From NCBI GenBank assembly GCA_964655065.1, contig CAZZLC010000012.1, positions 1 to 64,000 of the forward strand: 64,000 bases of DNA, given 5' to 3'. Both the position numbers and the translations under genes were made by a program. The notes beneath the pieces are model-generated. The model was not told the origin of the DNA. It searched no databases and was given only the letters and a program-made list of their open reading frames with translations. This DNA is from DRPG01 sp964655065 (GTDB lineage: Bacteria > Myxococcota_A > UBA796 > GCA-2862545). Positions 26,284 through 34,847 of this stretch are shown here, one piece after another; positions within the stretch are counted from its first letter, which is position 1, and the number at the start of each line of letters is the position of its first letter.

Positions 26284-26784
26284 ATGACCGAGCTCGGGAT
26301 TGGACTCGCGCTGTTCGCCGCCCTCGTTGTCGTAGGGGCTGGACTTCGTGCCTGGGGGTGGCTCGCCCGGCGACGCGCGATGAGTCTACTGCCCGCGGGA
26401 TCGAACGTGGTCCCCGGGATCTCGACGCGGGTGATGGCCAGGGGTCGCCACGGAATGGCCGGGATCGCGGCTGGCCGGACCCACCGTACCACCACGCATC
26501 TCGGCTACACCGACGATCGGCTGGTGATCGCCTCGAATCGGGGTATCCTCGTCGATCTCCGCGTGGACGGGGGACGCTTCCTCACCTCCGTGCGCACGCC
26601 GGGCCCCGGCAAGCTCGTCATCGAGGGCGAGACGCCAGGGCCCGGTGGTCCGATCGGCACGTTCCGGCTCGAGCTGTGGGTTGCCAGCCCCGCCACACTG
26701 GTGGCCGAACTGCAACGGTTCGCGCGCGCTCCGGAGGATCGCCCGACGTTCGGCTCCCTTCCAGACCCGTCGGCGACTCCGTGA
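26284..26784 (+). CDS. Single-span membrane protein, function unknown
   Basis: A 166-residue protein with one N-terminal hydrophobic helix (about 3-24) followed by 'RRR' and a beta-rich soluble domain (about 45-155, 'LGYTDDRLVIASNRGILVDLRVDGGRFL'), somewhat like a PH-type fold. A GGAGG lies at good spacing before the ATG. Divergent from the HTH/SspB-like gene across 77 bp. Not recognised. Confidence 0.6.
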   Translation: MTELGIGLALFAALVVVGAGLRAWGWLARRRAMSLLPAGSNVVPGISTRVMARGRHGMAGIAAGRTHRTTTHLGYTDDRLVIASNRGILVDLRVDGGRFLTSVRTPGPGKLVIEGETPGPGGPIGTFRLELWVASPATLVAELQRFARAPEDRPTFGSLPDPSATP

Positions 26785-26842
26785 ATGATCTTTCTTCCCA
26801 GCCGATAGGCGGTGGCGTACTCTCCAGTCAAGGAGGAGCCCG

Positions 26843-29575
26843 ATGGCGCAACGCAAGCCCATCTACCGATTCGCGAGAAACGCTGCCGAGGGACGCGCGG
26901 CGTGGAAGAACCTTCTGGGAGGCAAGGGAGCGAACCTTGCTGAGATGGCCAATCTGGGCATTCCGGTCCCTCCCGGCTTCACGCTGACCACGGAGGTCTG
27001 CACGGCCTACAACGAGCAGGGTGGCCTGCCCGACGGCGTCGTGCCGGCCATCGAGCAGAGCCTCGCCTGGCTCGAGCAGCAGGTGGGCAAGGGGTTCGGC
27101 AACAAGACCAACCCCCTGCTGCTCAGTGTGCGCAGCGGTGCGCGCGTCTCGATGCCCGGGATGATGGACACGGTCCTGGACCTCGGGCTCAACGACGAGA
27201 CCATCAACGGGCTCATCCAGCGCAGCGGCAGCGAGCGGTTCGCGTGGGATGCCTACCGGCGGTTCGTCCAGATGTACGGCGATGTCGTGCTCGACGTCTC
27301 GAAGTCGAAGTTCGAGGAGGCCCTCGAGGAGGCGCGTCGCGCCGTGGCGCGCGAGCGGGGAATGGACGAGGCCGAGATGGCGGATCGGGAGCGGCTCTCC
27401 AGGGTCCTGCCCGACAGCGTGTTGCCTGCGGAGACGCTCCGCGGGCTGGTGCACGCCTACAAGAGCATCGTCCACGAGGCAACGGGCGCGCCCTTCCCCG
27501 AGGACCCGTTCGAGCAGTTGCTCGGTGCGGTCGAGGCCGTCTTCCGGAGCTGGAACAACGATCGCGCCAAGGTCTACCGGGGCATGAACAACATTCCCCA
27601 GGAATGGGGAACCGCGGTCAACGTCCAGACCATGGTGTTCGGCAACCTCGGCGACACCAGCGCCACCGGCGTCGCGTTCACCCGCGACCCGAGCACCGGC
27701 GACAAGCGATTCTTCGGCGAGTGGCTTCCCAACGCCCAGGGTGAGGACGTCGTGGCGGGTATCCGCACCCCCCGTGCGATCCTCCGCGAGAACGCGACCG
27801 AGCCGGGAGAGAGCCTCGAGGAGGCGATGCCCCGGGCGTTCGCCCAGCTCTTCGAGATCCAGGCCCTGCTCGAGAAGCACTACCGCGACATGCAGGACCT
27901 CGAGTTCACGATCGAGGACGACGTCCTCTGGATGCTGCAGACGCGCAACGGCAAGCGTACGGCCCGGGCCTCGGTCAAGATCGCGGTCGACATGGTCAAC
28001 GAGGGCCTCCTCCACGAGGACGAGGCTCTGCTCCGGGTCGATCCTGCTCGCCTCGACGAGCTGCTGTTCCCCGCGATCGACCCGAGCGCGCCGAACAAGC
28101 CGATCGCGCGCGGCATTGCGGCGAGCCCGGGTGCCGTGACCGCGATGGCGGTCTTCGACGCCGACGAAGCGGAGCGTCGCGCCGAGGCCGGCGAAGAGGT
28201 CATCCTGGTTCGCACCGAGACCTCCCCGGAAGATCTTCGCGGCATGAAGGTGGCCAAGGGCATCCTCACTGCGCGCGGTGGGGCCACGAGTCACGCAGCG
28301 GTCGTCGCTCGTGGCATGGGTCGCACCTGCGTGGCGGGCTGTCATCAGCTCGAGGTCGACGAGCACGGGCGGCAGGTGATCGCCCATGCCCCCGACGGAA
28401 GTGTGATCGCGACGATCCGCGAGGGCGAGCTGCTCACCATCGACGGTTCGCAGGGCCGCGTGTTCGAGGGTGACGTGCCCAAGGTCGAGGTCGAGCTCGG
28501 CGGTGAGCTGGCCACCCTCCTCGGCTGGGCCAGCAAGGTCCGCGGCATGAGCGTGCGCGCGAACGCCGACACGCCGGAGCAGGCCCGCAAGGCTCGCGAG
28601 TTCGGCGCCAAGGGCATCGGGCTGTGTCGGACCGAGCACATGTTCTTCGGCGACGACCGCATCGACGCGGTACGCGCCATGATCCTCGCCACCGACGAGG
28701 AGGAGCGACGCAAGGCTCTGGACCGTCTGCTGCCCTACCAGACCGAGGACTTCGTGGGCATCTTCGAGGCGATGGGCGGTCACCCCGTCAACATTCGCCT
28801 CCTCGATCCGCCGCTGCACGAGTTCCTCCCCCAGGAGGGGGCGCAGATCGACGCGCTCGCCGGCAAGCTCGGAGTCGAGCCGAGCGAGCTGCTGCGTCGC
28901 TCTACCGAGCTGCACGAGGCGAACCCGATGCTGGGGCACCGCGGGGTGCGGCTCGCCATCACCTACCCCGAGATCGCCGAGATGCAGGTGCGGGCCATCC
29001 TCACCGCCGCCTGCCGCGTCAAGTCTTCGGGGGGCCACGCCTATCCCGAGATCATGGTTCCCCTCGCCTTCAGCCGCGCGGAGCTGGACAAGATGCGGGC
29101 GATCGTGAAGCGGGTGTCTCGCGAGGTCTTCGAGGCCGAGAAGATCGACGTCGACTTCCTCTTCGGGACCATGGTGGAGCTGCCCCGGGCCGCGCTGCTC
29201 GCCGAGGAGCTGGCCGAGGACGCCTCGTTCTTCAGCTTCGGGACCAACGACCTCACCCAGACGACGCTCGGGGTGAGCCGCGACGACGCCGGCAAGTTCC
29301 TGCCCGCCTACATCAGCGAGGGAGTGCTCGCGAACGACCCGTTCGTCAGCATCGACACCAAGGGTGTGGGCAAGCTGGTGGAGCTCGCCTGCGAGGGCGC
29401 GCGACGCACCCGTCCCGAGATCAAGCTCGGCGTGTGCGGGGAGCACGGCGGTGATCCCGCCAGCATCGCCTTCTTCGACGGCATTGGGCTCGCCTACGTG
29501 TCCTGCTCGCCCTTCCGGGTGCCGATCGCGCGACTGGCGAGCGCCCAGGCCGCCCTCCGGCGTCTGCACGAGTAG
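26843..29575 (+). CDS. ppdK: Pyruvate, phosphate dikinase
   Basis: Interconverts pyruvate, ATP and phosphate with phosphoenolpyruvate, AMP and diphosphate in the cytosol. The 910 residues cover all three domains: the ATP-grasp nucleotide domain ('GGKGANLAEMANLGIPVPPGFTLTTE'), the central phosphohistidine domain with 'GGATSHAAVVARGMG' (His about 484, preceded by the regulatory Thr), and the C-terminal PEP/pyruvate TIM barrel ('GLCRTEHMF', 'FSFGTNDLTQTTLG', 'GVCGEHGGDP'). AAGGAGGAGC precedes the ATG. No regulatory-protein gene is adjacent. Confidence 0.97.
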   Translation: MAQRKPIYRFARNAAEGRAAWKNLLGGKGANLAEMANLGIPVPPGFTLTTEVCTAYNEQGGLPDGVVPAIEQSLAWLEQQVGKGFGNKTNPLLLSVRSGARVSMPGMMDTVLDLGLNDETINGLIQRSGSERFAWDAYRRFVQMYGDVVLDVSKSKFEEALEEARRAVARERGMDEAEMADRERLSRVLPDSVLPAETLRGLVHAYKSIVHEATGAPFPEDPFEQLLGAVEAVFRSWNNDRAKVYRGMNNIPQEWGTAVNVQTMVFGNLGDTSATGVAFTRDPSTGDKRFFGEWLPNAQGEDVVAGIRTPRAILRENATEPGESLEEAMPRAFAQLFEIQALLEKHYRDMQDLEFTIEDDVLWMLQTRNGKRTARASVKIAVDMVNEGLLHEDEALLRVDPARLDELLFPAIDPSAPNKPIARGIAASPGAVTAMAVFDADEAERRAEAGEEVILVRTETSPEDLRGMKVAKGILTARGGATSHAAVVARGMGRTCVAGCHQLEVDEHGRQVIAHAPDGSVIATIREGELLTIDGSQGRVFEGDVPKVEVELGGELATLLGWASKVRGMSVRANADTPEQARKAREFGAKGIGLCRTEHMFFGDDRIDAVRAMILATDEEERRKALDRLLPYQTEDFVGIFEAMGGHPVNIRLLDPPLHEFLPQEGAQIDALAGKLGVEPSELLRRSTELHEANPMLGHRGVRLAITYPEIAEMQVRAILTAACRVKSSGGHAYPEIMVPLAFSRAELDKMRAIVKRVSREVFEAEKIDVDFLFGTMVELPRAALLAEELAEDASFFSFGTNDLTQTTLGVSRDDAGKFLPAYISEGVLANDPFVSIDTKGVGKLVELACEGARRTRPEIKLGVCGEHGGDPASIAFFDGIGLAYVSCSPFRVPIARLASAQAALRRLHE

Positions 29576-29751
29576 CGACAGCCCCCTGGCCGGCGGGCAC
29601 CGAGTCCGTCGGCCGCCATGCCGTCGACCTTGGCGTCGTTGCGATCGGAGCCAGGGGCCTCGGTCCTGGACTCGGCTCACCGGTGCCTTCGAGGGCGCGT
29701 CGCGCACAGCCCTCGTGGCCGCCCGTTAGATCGCCGGGACCAGGAGAGGAC

Positions 29752-30720
29752 ATGCCATCCGAGGACGACGAACGCGCACTCGCCGAGGCCCGAGAAGCCG
29801 AGCCGACTTCTACGCGGCGACCCACCGTACCGGCTCTCGAAGCGCGTCTGTTCGAGCCCGTGCAGGTGCTCGATCACGGCTTCGTGAGGCTCGTCGACTA
29901 CATGGGCGACGACGCGGCCATCGTCCAGGCGGCCCGGGTCTCCTACGGCAAGGGCACCAAGTCGGTGAGCGACGATCGGGGACTCATCCGCTATCTGGTG
30001 CGGCACCGCCACACGACGCCGCTCGAGATGTGCGAGATCAAGCTGCACGTCAAGCTGCCGATCTTCGTCGCCCGCCAGTGGATCCGGCACCGCACCGCCA
30101 ACGTCAACGAGATCAGTGGGCGGTACTCGATTCTCGATCGGGAGTTCTACATCCCCGACCCAGACCAGGTGAAGGTCCAGTCCACCACGAACCGCCAGGG
30201 CCGTGGCGACGCGCTCACCCCCGAGCAGGCCGAGCAGGTTCGCGACGTGTTGCGGCGCGACGCGCTCCGCGCCTTCGACACCTACGACACCCTGCTGAAC
30301 GACACGGGCGATGGCTCACCGCGCGTTCCCGAAGCGCCGCAGGTCGCCCGTGAGCTCGCTCGCGCGAACCTCACGCTCGGAACCTACACCCAGTGGTACT
30401 GGAAGATCGACCTGCACAACCTGATGCACTTCGTCGGGCTGCGGGCCGACGCCCACGCCCAGTACGAGATCCGGGTCTACGCCGACGTGATCGCGGAGAT
30501 GCTGGCCGACTGGGTGCCCCACGCGTGGGAGGCATTCGTCGACTACCACGTGCACGCTCGCACCTTCTCGCGCGAGGAGATGGCGGTACTCCGAGAGCTG
30601 GTGAAGGGTGGGGACCCGGACGAGCTCTTGCCGAACACCACGTTGTCCGGCCGCGAGCGGCGGGCGTTCCGCGAGGCGCTGGGCCTCGGGATGCCACGCG
30701 CTACCAGGAAGCCTTCTTGA
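29752..30720 (+). CDS. thyX: Flavin-dependent thymidylate synthase
   Basis: Makes dTMP from dUMP using methylene-tetrahydrofolate and FADH2. The diagnostic ThyX motif RHRxxxxNExSxRY is intact ('RHRTANVNEISGRY'). 'DLHNLMHFVGLRADAHAQYEIR' gives the substrate-binding C-terminal part. At 322 residues it is longer than typical ThyX because of an acidic N-terminal extension. The ATG with AGGAGAGGA upstream is preferred to one 69 nt earlier. Its last 20 bp overlap the 3' end of the convergent rpsN gene. Confidence 0.96.
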   Translation: MPSEDDERALAEAREAEPTSTRRPTVPALEARLFEPVQVLDHGFVRLVDYMGDDAAIVQAARVSYGKGTKSVSDDRGLIRYLVRHRHTTPLEMCEIKLHVKLPIFVARQWIRHRTANVNEISGRYSILDREFYIPDPDQVKVQSTTNRQGRGDALTPEQAEQVRDVLRRDALRAFDTYDTLLNDTGDGSPRVPEAPQVARELARANLTLGTYTQWYWKIDLHNLMHFVGLRADAHAQYEIRVYADVIAEMLADWVPHAWEAFVDYHVHARTFSREEMAVLRELVKGGDPDELLPNTTLSGRERRAFREALGLGMPRATRKPS

Positions 30721-31006
30721 TCCCGGGCAGCTTGCCCTCGAGCGCGAGCTCGCGGAAGGCGATGCGCGAGAGCATCAGCTTCTTGTAGACGGCCCGCGGG
30801 CGGCCGGTGACGATGCAGCGGGTGCGCAAGCGAACCGGCGACGAGTTGCGGGGCAGCTTGGCCAGGGCCTCGCGTGCCGCCTGCCGCTCCTCGGCGGAGA
30901 GGGACATGTCGCGGGCCCGGCGCTTGAGCGTCTCGCGCTTGGCCGCGTAGCGCCGCACGAGCTTCTCGCGGCGCTTCTGCTTGTTGATGGCGCTCTTCTT
31001 CGCCAT
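30701..31006 (-). CDS. rpsN: 30S ribosomal protein S14, zinc-independent type
   Basis: A 101-residue S14 of the long, Cys-free (C-minus) type: 'MAKKSAINKQKRREKLV' at the start and 'CIVTGRPRAVYKKLMLSRIAFRELALEGKLPGIKKASW' at the end, with no CxxC zinc knuckle pair. It sits alone, away from the S10/spc ribosomal cluster, as C-minus paralogues often do; those are commonly zinc-regulated (Zur). I cannot see a Zur site with confidence. It overlaps thyX tail-to-tail by 20 bp. Confidence 0.96.
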   Translation of the reverse strand: MAKKSAINKQKRREKLVRRYAAKRETLKRRARDMSLSAEERQAAREALAKLPRNSSPVRLRTRCIVTGRPRAVYKKLMLSRIAFRELALEGKLPGIKKASW

Positions 31007-31038
31007 GGGGAGGACTCCCGGGTCGATCCGGTTGAGGC

Positions 31039-31074
31039 AAAAACGAAGAGGCCCGACGGACGCGCCGACGGGCC
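31039..31074 (-). terminator. Hairpin plus U-tract between gnd and rpsN
   Basis: On the minus strand GGCCCGTCGG pairs with CCGTCGGGCC (one T-T mismatch, loop CGCGT) and is followed after six bases by TTTTT. It begins 56 nt after the gnd stop and ends 33 nt before the rpsN start. It fits an intrinsic terminator for the zwf-pgl-gnd operon, or an attenuator in the rpsN leader. Confidence 0.6.
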
Positions 31075-31083
31075 AACCGGGGT

Positions 31084-31112
31084 GCAATACCCGAAAGCGC
31101 GGCCCTCTGCAA
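31084..31112 (-). promoter_or_regulatory. rpsN: Weak candidate promoter for rpsN
   Basis: Minus-strand TTGCAG (31112-31107), 17-bp spacer, TATTGC (31089-31084). Each hexamer matches the sigma-70 consensus at only about half of its positions, but the spacing is ideal and this is the only room for an rpsN promoter before the hairpin. Transcription would begin just ahead of the hairpin. Confidence 0.25.
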
Positions 31113-31129
31113 GAAGATCGCCGACGCGC

Positions 31130-32542
31130 TCAGTCCCGGACGGTGCTCAGCTCCGACCACGCGGTGTGCACCACGACCTCAGGGGCATCGGTCCGGCGGT
31201 AGGTGTGCGCGCCGAACCAGTCGCGCTGCGCCTGGATAAGTGCGGCCGAGCCCCTTGGGGTCCGCAGCGTGTCGAGGTAGGACAGGGACGCGGACAACGC
31301 GGGCACCGGGATCCCGGCCGCCACCGCCGCTCCGACCACCCGGCGCCACGCGGGCAGGGCGGCTCGCACCTCCTCGGCGAAGGATTCGTCGAGTGCCAGC
31401 AGCGGGAGATCCGGCTGGGCGGAGAAGGCGGCATATACGCGATCGAGGAACTTCGCCCGGATGATGCAGCCGGCCTTCCAGATCCGGGCGACCTCGGCGA
31501 GGTTGGTGCCGTAGTCGCGCTCTTTCGACCGAGCGGCCAGCAGCGCGAAGCCCTGGGTGTAGCTCATGATCTTGGCGGCGTAGAGCGCCTGCTCGAGATC
31601 GTCGATGGAGATGCCCTGGACCTGCGGCGGCGCGAAACCGAGCTTCTCGGCCATGGCCTGCCGGTCACCTCGCCTGGCGGACAACGCTCGCGCTTCGACC
31701 GCCGCCATGACCGTCGACAGCGCGATGCCGCCCTCGACCGCGTCGATCGCGGTCCAGCGCCCCGTGCCCTTCTGGCCGGCCACGTCGAGGACCTGGTCGA
31801 CGAGAGGACCGTCGCCGTGGGGGTCCTTCGCGGCGACGATGCCGGCCGTGATCTCGATGAGGAAGGACTCGAGCCTTCCTGCACCGAAGCCGGCAAACAC
31901 GTCGCGGATCGCGGTCGGCGGCAGATCCATCGCCCGCAGGAGGGTCCACGTCTCGGCGATGAGCTGCATGTCACCGTACTCGATGCCGTTGTGGACCATC
32001 TTGACGAAGTGGCCCGCTCCAGACGAGCCGCACCAGGTCACGCAAGGCCCGGTGTCGGCCACCGCGGCGGCTTCGGTGACGATCGGCTCGAGCGTGGGCC
32101 AGGCCTCCCGGTCCCCCCCGGGCATCATGGAAGGACCGAGCAGCGCGCCTTCCTCGCCGCCGCTCACCCCCATGCCGACGAACCGGATCTGCTTGGGCTG
32201 CAGCATCGAGACTCGGCGATCCGTGTCCTCGAAGTGGCTGTTGCCGCCGTCGACCACGACGTCACCGGCCTCGAGCAAGGGCGACAGGCCCTCGATGACC
32301 ATGTCGACGGGCTTGCCCGCGGTGATCATCATCACGATCACCCGCGGCCGACGGATCGCCGCTACGAACCCCGGCAGGTCGGCGTGAGCGGAGAACCGAT
32401 CGTCGCCGTGGTTCTGGACGAAGTCCGCGAGCATGTCCTCCTCGCGGTTGTAGACGGCCACGGTTCGACCGCGGGAGTGGAAGTTCCGAGCCAGGCTCGA
32501 CCCCATCACCCCGAGTCCGATGACACCCAGATCTGCGTTCAT
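31130..32542 (-). CDS. gnd: 6-phosphogluconate dehydrogenase (decarboxylating)
   Basis: Converts 6-phosphogluconate to ribulose 5-phosphate, CO2 and NADPH. The 470 residues match the family length. N-terminal Rossmann motif 'GVIGLGVMGSSLARNF' with 'YNRE', 'MITAGKPVDMVIEGL', the substrate motif 'GVSGGEEGALLGPSMMPGG', and the catalytic 'KMVHNGIEYGDMQLIAE' are present. The ATG overlaps the pgl stop (ATGA). Last gene of the zwf-pgl-gnd operon. Confidence 0.97.
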   Translation of the reverse strand: MNADLGVIGLGVMGSSLARNFHSRGRTVAVYNREEDMLADFVQNHGDDRFSAHADLPGFVAAIRRPRVIVMMITAGKPVDMVIEGLSPLLEAGDVVVDGGNSHFEDTDRRVSMLQPKQIRFVGMGVSGGEEGALLGPSMMPGGDREAWPTLEPIVTEAAAVADTGPCVTWCGSSGAGHFVKMVHNGIEYGDMQLIAETWTLLRAMDLPPTAIRDVFAGFGAGRLESFLIEITAGIVAAKDPHGDGPLVDQVLDVAGQKGTGRWTAIDAVEGGIALSTVMAAVEARALSARRGDRQAMAEKLGFAPPQVQGISIDDLEQALYAAKIMSYTQGFALLAARSKERDYGTNLAEVARIWKAGCIIRAKFLDRVYAAFSAQPDLPLLALDESFAEEVRAALPAWRRVVGAAVAAGIPVPALSASLSYLDTLRTPRGSAALIQAQRDWFGAHTYRRTDAPEVVVHTAWSELSTVRD

Positions 32543-33261
32543 GCCTGCTCCAGCGAGAGGTCCTGAGCGGCCGGCGCGTCGAGGATCCAGCGATAGACGC
32601 CGGCCGGCTGCAGCCGCCCGAGGGGCAGCGACGCGTCGCCTTGGTAGGCACGCGCGATCATCTTGGCCTTGTCGACGCCCGACGCCACGAGCACCACGGC
32701 TTCGGCGGCCTCGATGGTCGACAGCGCGAGCGACAGCCGCTCGGCCGGAGGCTTCGGGCTGTCGGGCACCGCGACGATGGGTCCCGGTTCCTCGAGCCCC
32801 GCGTGACCGGGAAACAGTGAGGCGACGTGGCCATCGGAACCCGCGCCGAGCAGCGCGACATCGACCCCCCCGAGCTCGGACACGAAGCGCTCGGCGACCA
32901 CCTTCCGAGCCGCCTGAAGGGACCCCTCGGCGTGAAACGACACCACGGCGGGCGGCGTCTCGGTGCGCGCGATCCAGTGCTCGTAGAGCAGACGCTCGTT
33001 GCTGTCGGCGTCCCAGGTGGGCCAGTCCCCGGTGCGAGGCGCCGGACTGTGCCGTTCGTCGACGAAGGTGACGACCAGTCGCTGGGCAAGCGGCTCGGGG
33101 AGGTGCTCCGCCAGCCAGCGGAACACCGCGACGGGGGAGCGCCCCCCGGGCACGCCGAGCCGGGCCACCCGCTGACGAGCGAGGACGGATCGAATGGCGT
33201 CGAGGATCTCTTGCCCTGCGGTGGGGCCGAGCTCGGAGGTGACGGTGACCGCGGGTGTCAT
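32539..33261 (-). CDS. pgl: 6-phosphogluconolactonase
   Basis: Hydrolyses 6-phosphogluconolactone to 6-phosphogluconate. The 240-residue protein is of the DevB/NagB-like Pgl family: 'RLGVPGGRSPVAVFRWLAE', 'FVDERHSPAPRTGDWPTWDADSNERLL' and 'LGAGSDGHVASLFPGH' are the usual substrate-binding motifs. It starts on the zwf stop (ATGA) and its stop is overlapped by gnd, so all three steps of the oxidative branch are translationally linked. Confidence 0.96.
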   Translation of the reverse strand: MTPAVTVTSELGPTAGQEILDAIRSVLARQRVARLGVPGGRSPVAVFRWLAEHLPEPLAQRLVVTFVDERHSPAPRTGDWPTWDADSNERLLYEHWIARTETPPAVVSFHAEGSLQAARKVVAERFVSELGGVDVALLGAGSDGHVASLFPGHAGLEEPGPIVAVPDSPKPPAERLSLALSTIEAAEAVVLVASGVDKAKMIARAYQGDASLPLGRLQPAGVYRWILDAPAAQDLSLEQA

Positions 33262-34751
33262 GCGGGACCTCGACTCCAGATGCCCTCGCAGCCGACGAAC
33301 AGGCGGTCGGCATCGTCGGGGCCGCGGCTGCCGGCTGGATAGGTGAACAGCGGCACGTCGCCCTTCGTCCACCCCTCGCGAATGGCGTCGACGAAGGACC
33401 ACGCAGCCTCGACCTCGTCGCCGCGCAAGAACAGCGTGGCGTTGCCCTCGATCGCGTCGAGCAGCAGTCGTTGGTAGGCGTCGGGAATCGTGGGAATCCC
33501 GAGGTCGGCGTAGCGGAAGCCGAGGTCGGCCTGGCGCATGACCATGCCCGCTCCTGGCTCCTTGACGAGGAACGACCAGCTGACGCCCTCGTCGGGCTGG
33601 ATGCGCAGGGTGAGCGCATTGGGCCGCAGGGCGCAGACCCCGTCGGGCAAAGGCCCGTTGAGCAGGTCCACGGGAGGTACGTGGAAGTTGAGCACCACCT
33701 GCGTGAAGCGCTGGTTCAGCGCCTTCCCGGTGCGCAGCAGGAACGGAACTCCGCTCCAACGCCAGTTGTCGATGGCGGCTCGGATCGCCACGTACGTCTC
33801 GGTGTCGGAGTCGGGCGCGACCCCGGACTCCTCCCGATAGTCACGCTCCCGGCCGGGCCCCTGGACGTACTGGGCCCGGATGACGCGCCGCTCGACCTCG
33901 TGGGTGCTGAATCGGCGCAGCGCCTGGAACACCTTGACCTTCTCGTTGCGAACGTCCTTGGCGGTCAAGGTGCTCGGCGCCTCCATGGCCACCAGCGCCA
34001 GCACCTGGAGGAGGTGGTTCTGCACCATGTCGCGCAGAGCGCCCGACTTGTCGTAGTAGCCGCCGCGACCGCCCTCCATCGCGACCGTCTCGCAGACCGA
34101 GATCTCTACCGACTCGATCTGCTCACGGTTCCACAGGGGCTCGAAGATCGCGTTCTGGAACCGGAACGACAAGAGATTCTGGACGGTCTCTTTGCCCAGG
34201 TAGTGGTCGATCCGGTAGAGCTGGTCCTCGCGGAGGTGCGCGAGCAGGGTGTGGTTGAGCGCCCTCGCCGACTCGAGGTCGACGCCGAAGGGCTTCTCGA
34301 TCACGACCCGCCGCCAGGCGACCCTCTCGTCGGGGTCGCAGGCGAGCAGGTCGACCTCGCACAGCGCGGTCACCACGGGTCCGAAGAGGTTCGGGCCGAG
34401 GGCGAGGTAGAACAGGCGCCCGCACGTCTCGGGGGAGCCTCCAGCCTGCGCGAGCAGCCGGTCGAGGATGCTCGACAGCTCGCGGAGCTCGCCGTGTTCC
34501 GTCGCGTCGGCGCGCACGTAGTAGACCTGGGACGCGAACGACGCCCAGGCCTCTCGGAGGTTTGGAGGCAGTGCCTCCTGCAGCTCGGCCCGCCACTGCT
34601 CGTGGGTCTTGGACGCTCGGGCCACTCCGATGACCTGGATGGGGCGCTCGAGCGACCCGGACAGGTGATTGTTCAGGAGTGCGGGAATGAGCTTTCGGGA
34701 GGTCAGGTCACCCGACGCTCCGAAGATGATGACTTGATCAGGCGCCGCCAT
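33258..34751 (-). CDS. zwf: Glucose-6-phosphate 1-dehydrogenase
   Basis: Oxidises glucose 6-phosphate to 6-phosphogluconolactone with NAD(P)+. The 497 residues include the N-terminal dinucleotide motif 'IIFGASGDLTSRKLIPAL', 'VIEKPFGVDLESA' and the active-site motif 'RIDHYLGKETVQNLLSFRF'. The chosen ATG gives the typical N-terminus; an in-frame ATG 21 nt upstream is possible. First gene of the operon, divergent from the AMMECR1-like fusion gene across 96 bp. Confidence 0.97.
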   Translation of the reverse strand: MAAPDQVIIFGASGDLTSRKLIPALLNNHLSGSLERPIQVIGVARASKTHEQWRAELQEALPPNLREAWASFASQVYYVRADATEHGELRELSSILDRLLAQAGGSPETCGRLFYLALGPNLFGPVVTALCEVDLLACDPDERVAWRRVVIEKPFGVDLESARALNHTLLAHLREDQLYRIDHYLGKETVQNLLSFRFQNAIFEPLWNREQIESVEISVCETVAMEGGRGGYYDKSGALRDMVQNHLLQVLALVAMEAPSTLTAKDVRNEKVKVFQALRRFSTHEVERRVIRAQYVQGPGRERDYREESGVAPDSDTETYVAIRAAIDNWRWSGVPFLLRTGKALNQRFTQVVLNFHVPPVDLLNGPLPDGVCALRPNALTLRIQPDEGVSWSFLVKEPGAGMVMRQADLGFRYADLGIPTIPDAYQRLLLDAIEGNATLFLRGDEVEAAWSFVDAIREGWTKGDVPLFTYPAGSRGPDDADRLFVGCEGIWSRGPA

Positions 34752-34847
34752 GACTCGTCCTGCTTGTGGCATCGGTCGAGTGGCAGGCTAACATCGATCG
34801 CTACTCGCCACGGGCCCAGGTGTGACCGAACTGGTCAGGGAGAGAGG

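Noticed and set aside
26828..29707. 959-codon minus-strand open frame
   Set aside because: Exactly antisense to ppdK, which has every family motif. Composition is typical of a shadow frame.
29690..29715. 7-bp hairpin CGAGGGC/GCCCTCG between ppdK and thyX
   Set aside because: No T-tract and a weak stem for such GC-rich DNA; not called a terminator.
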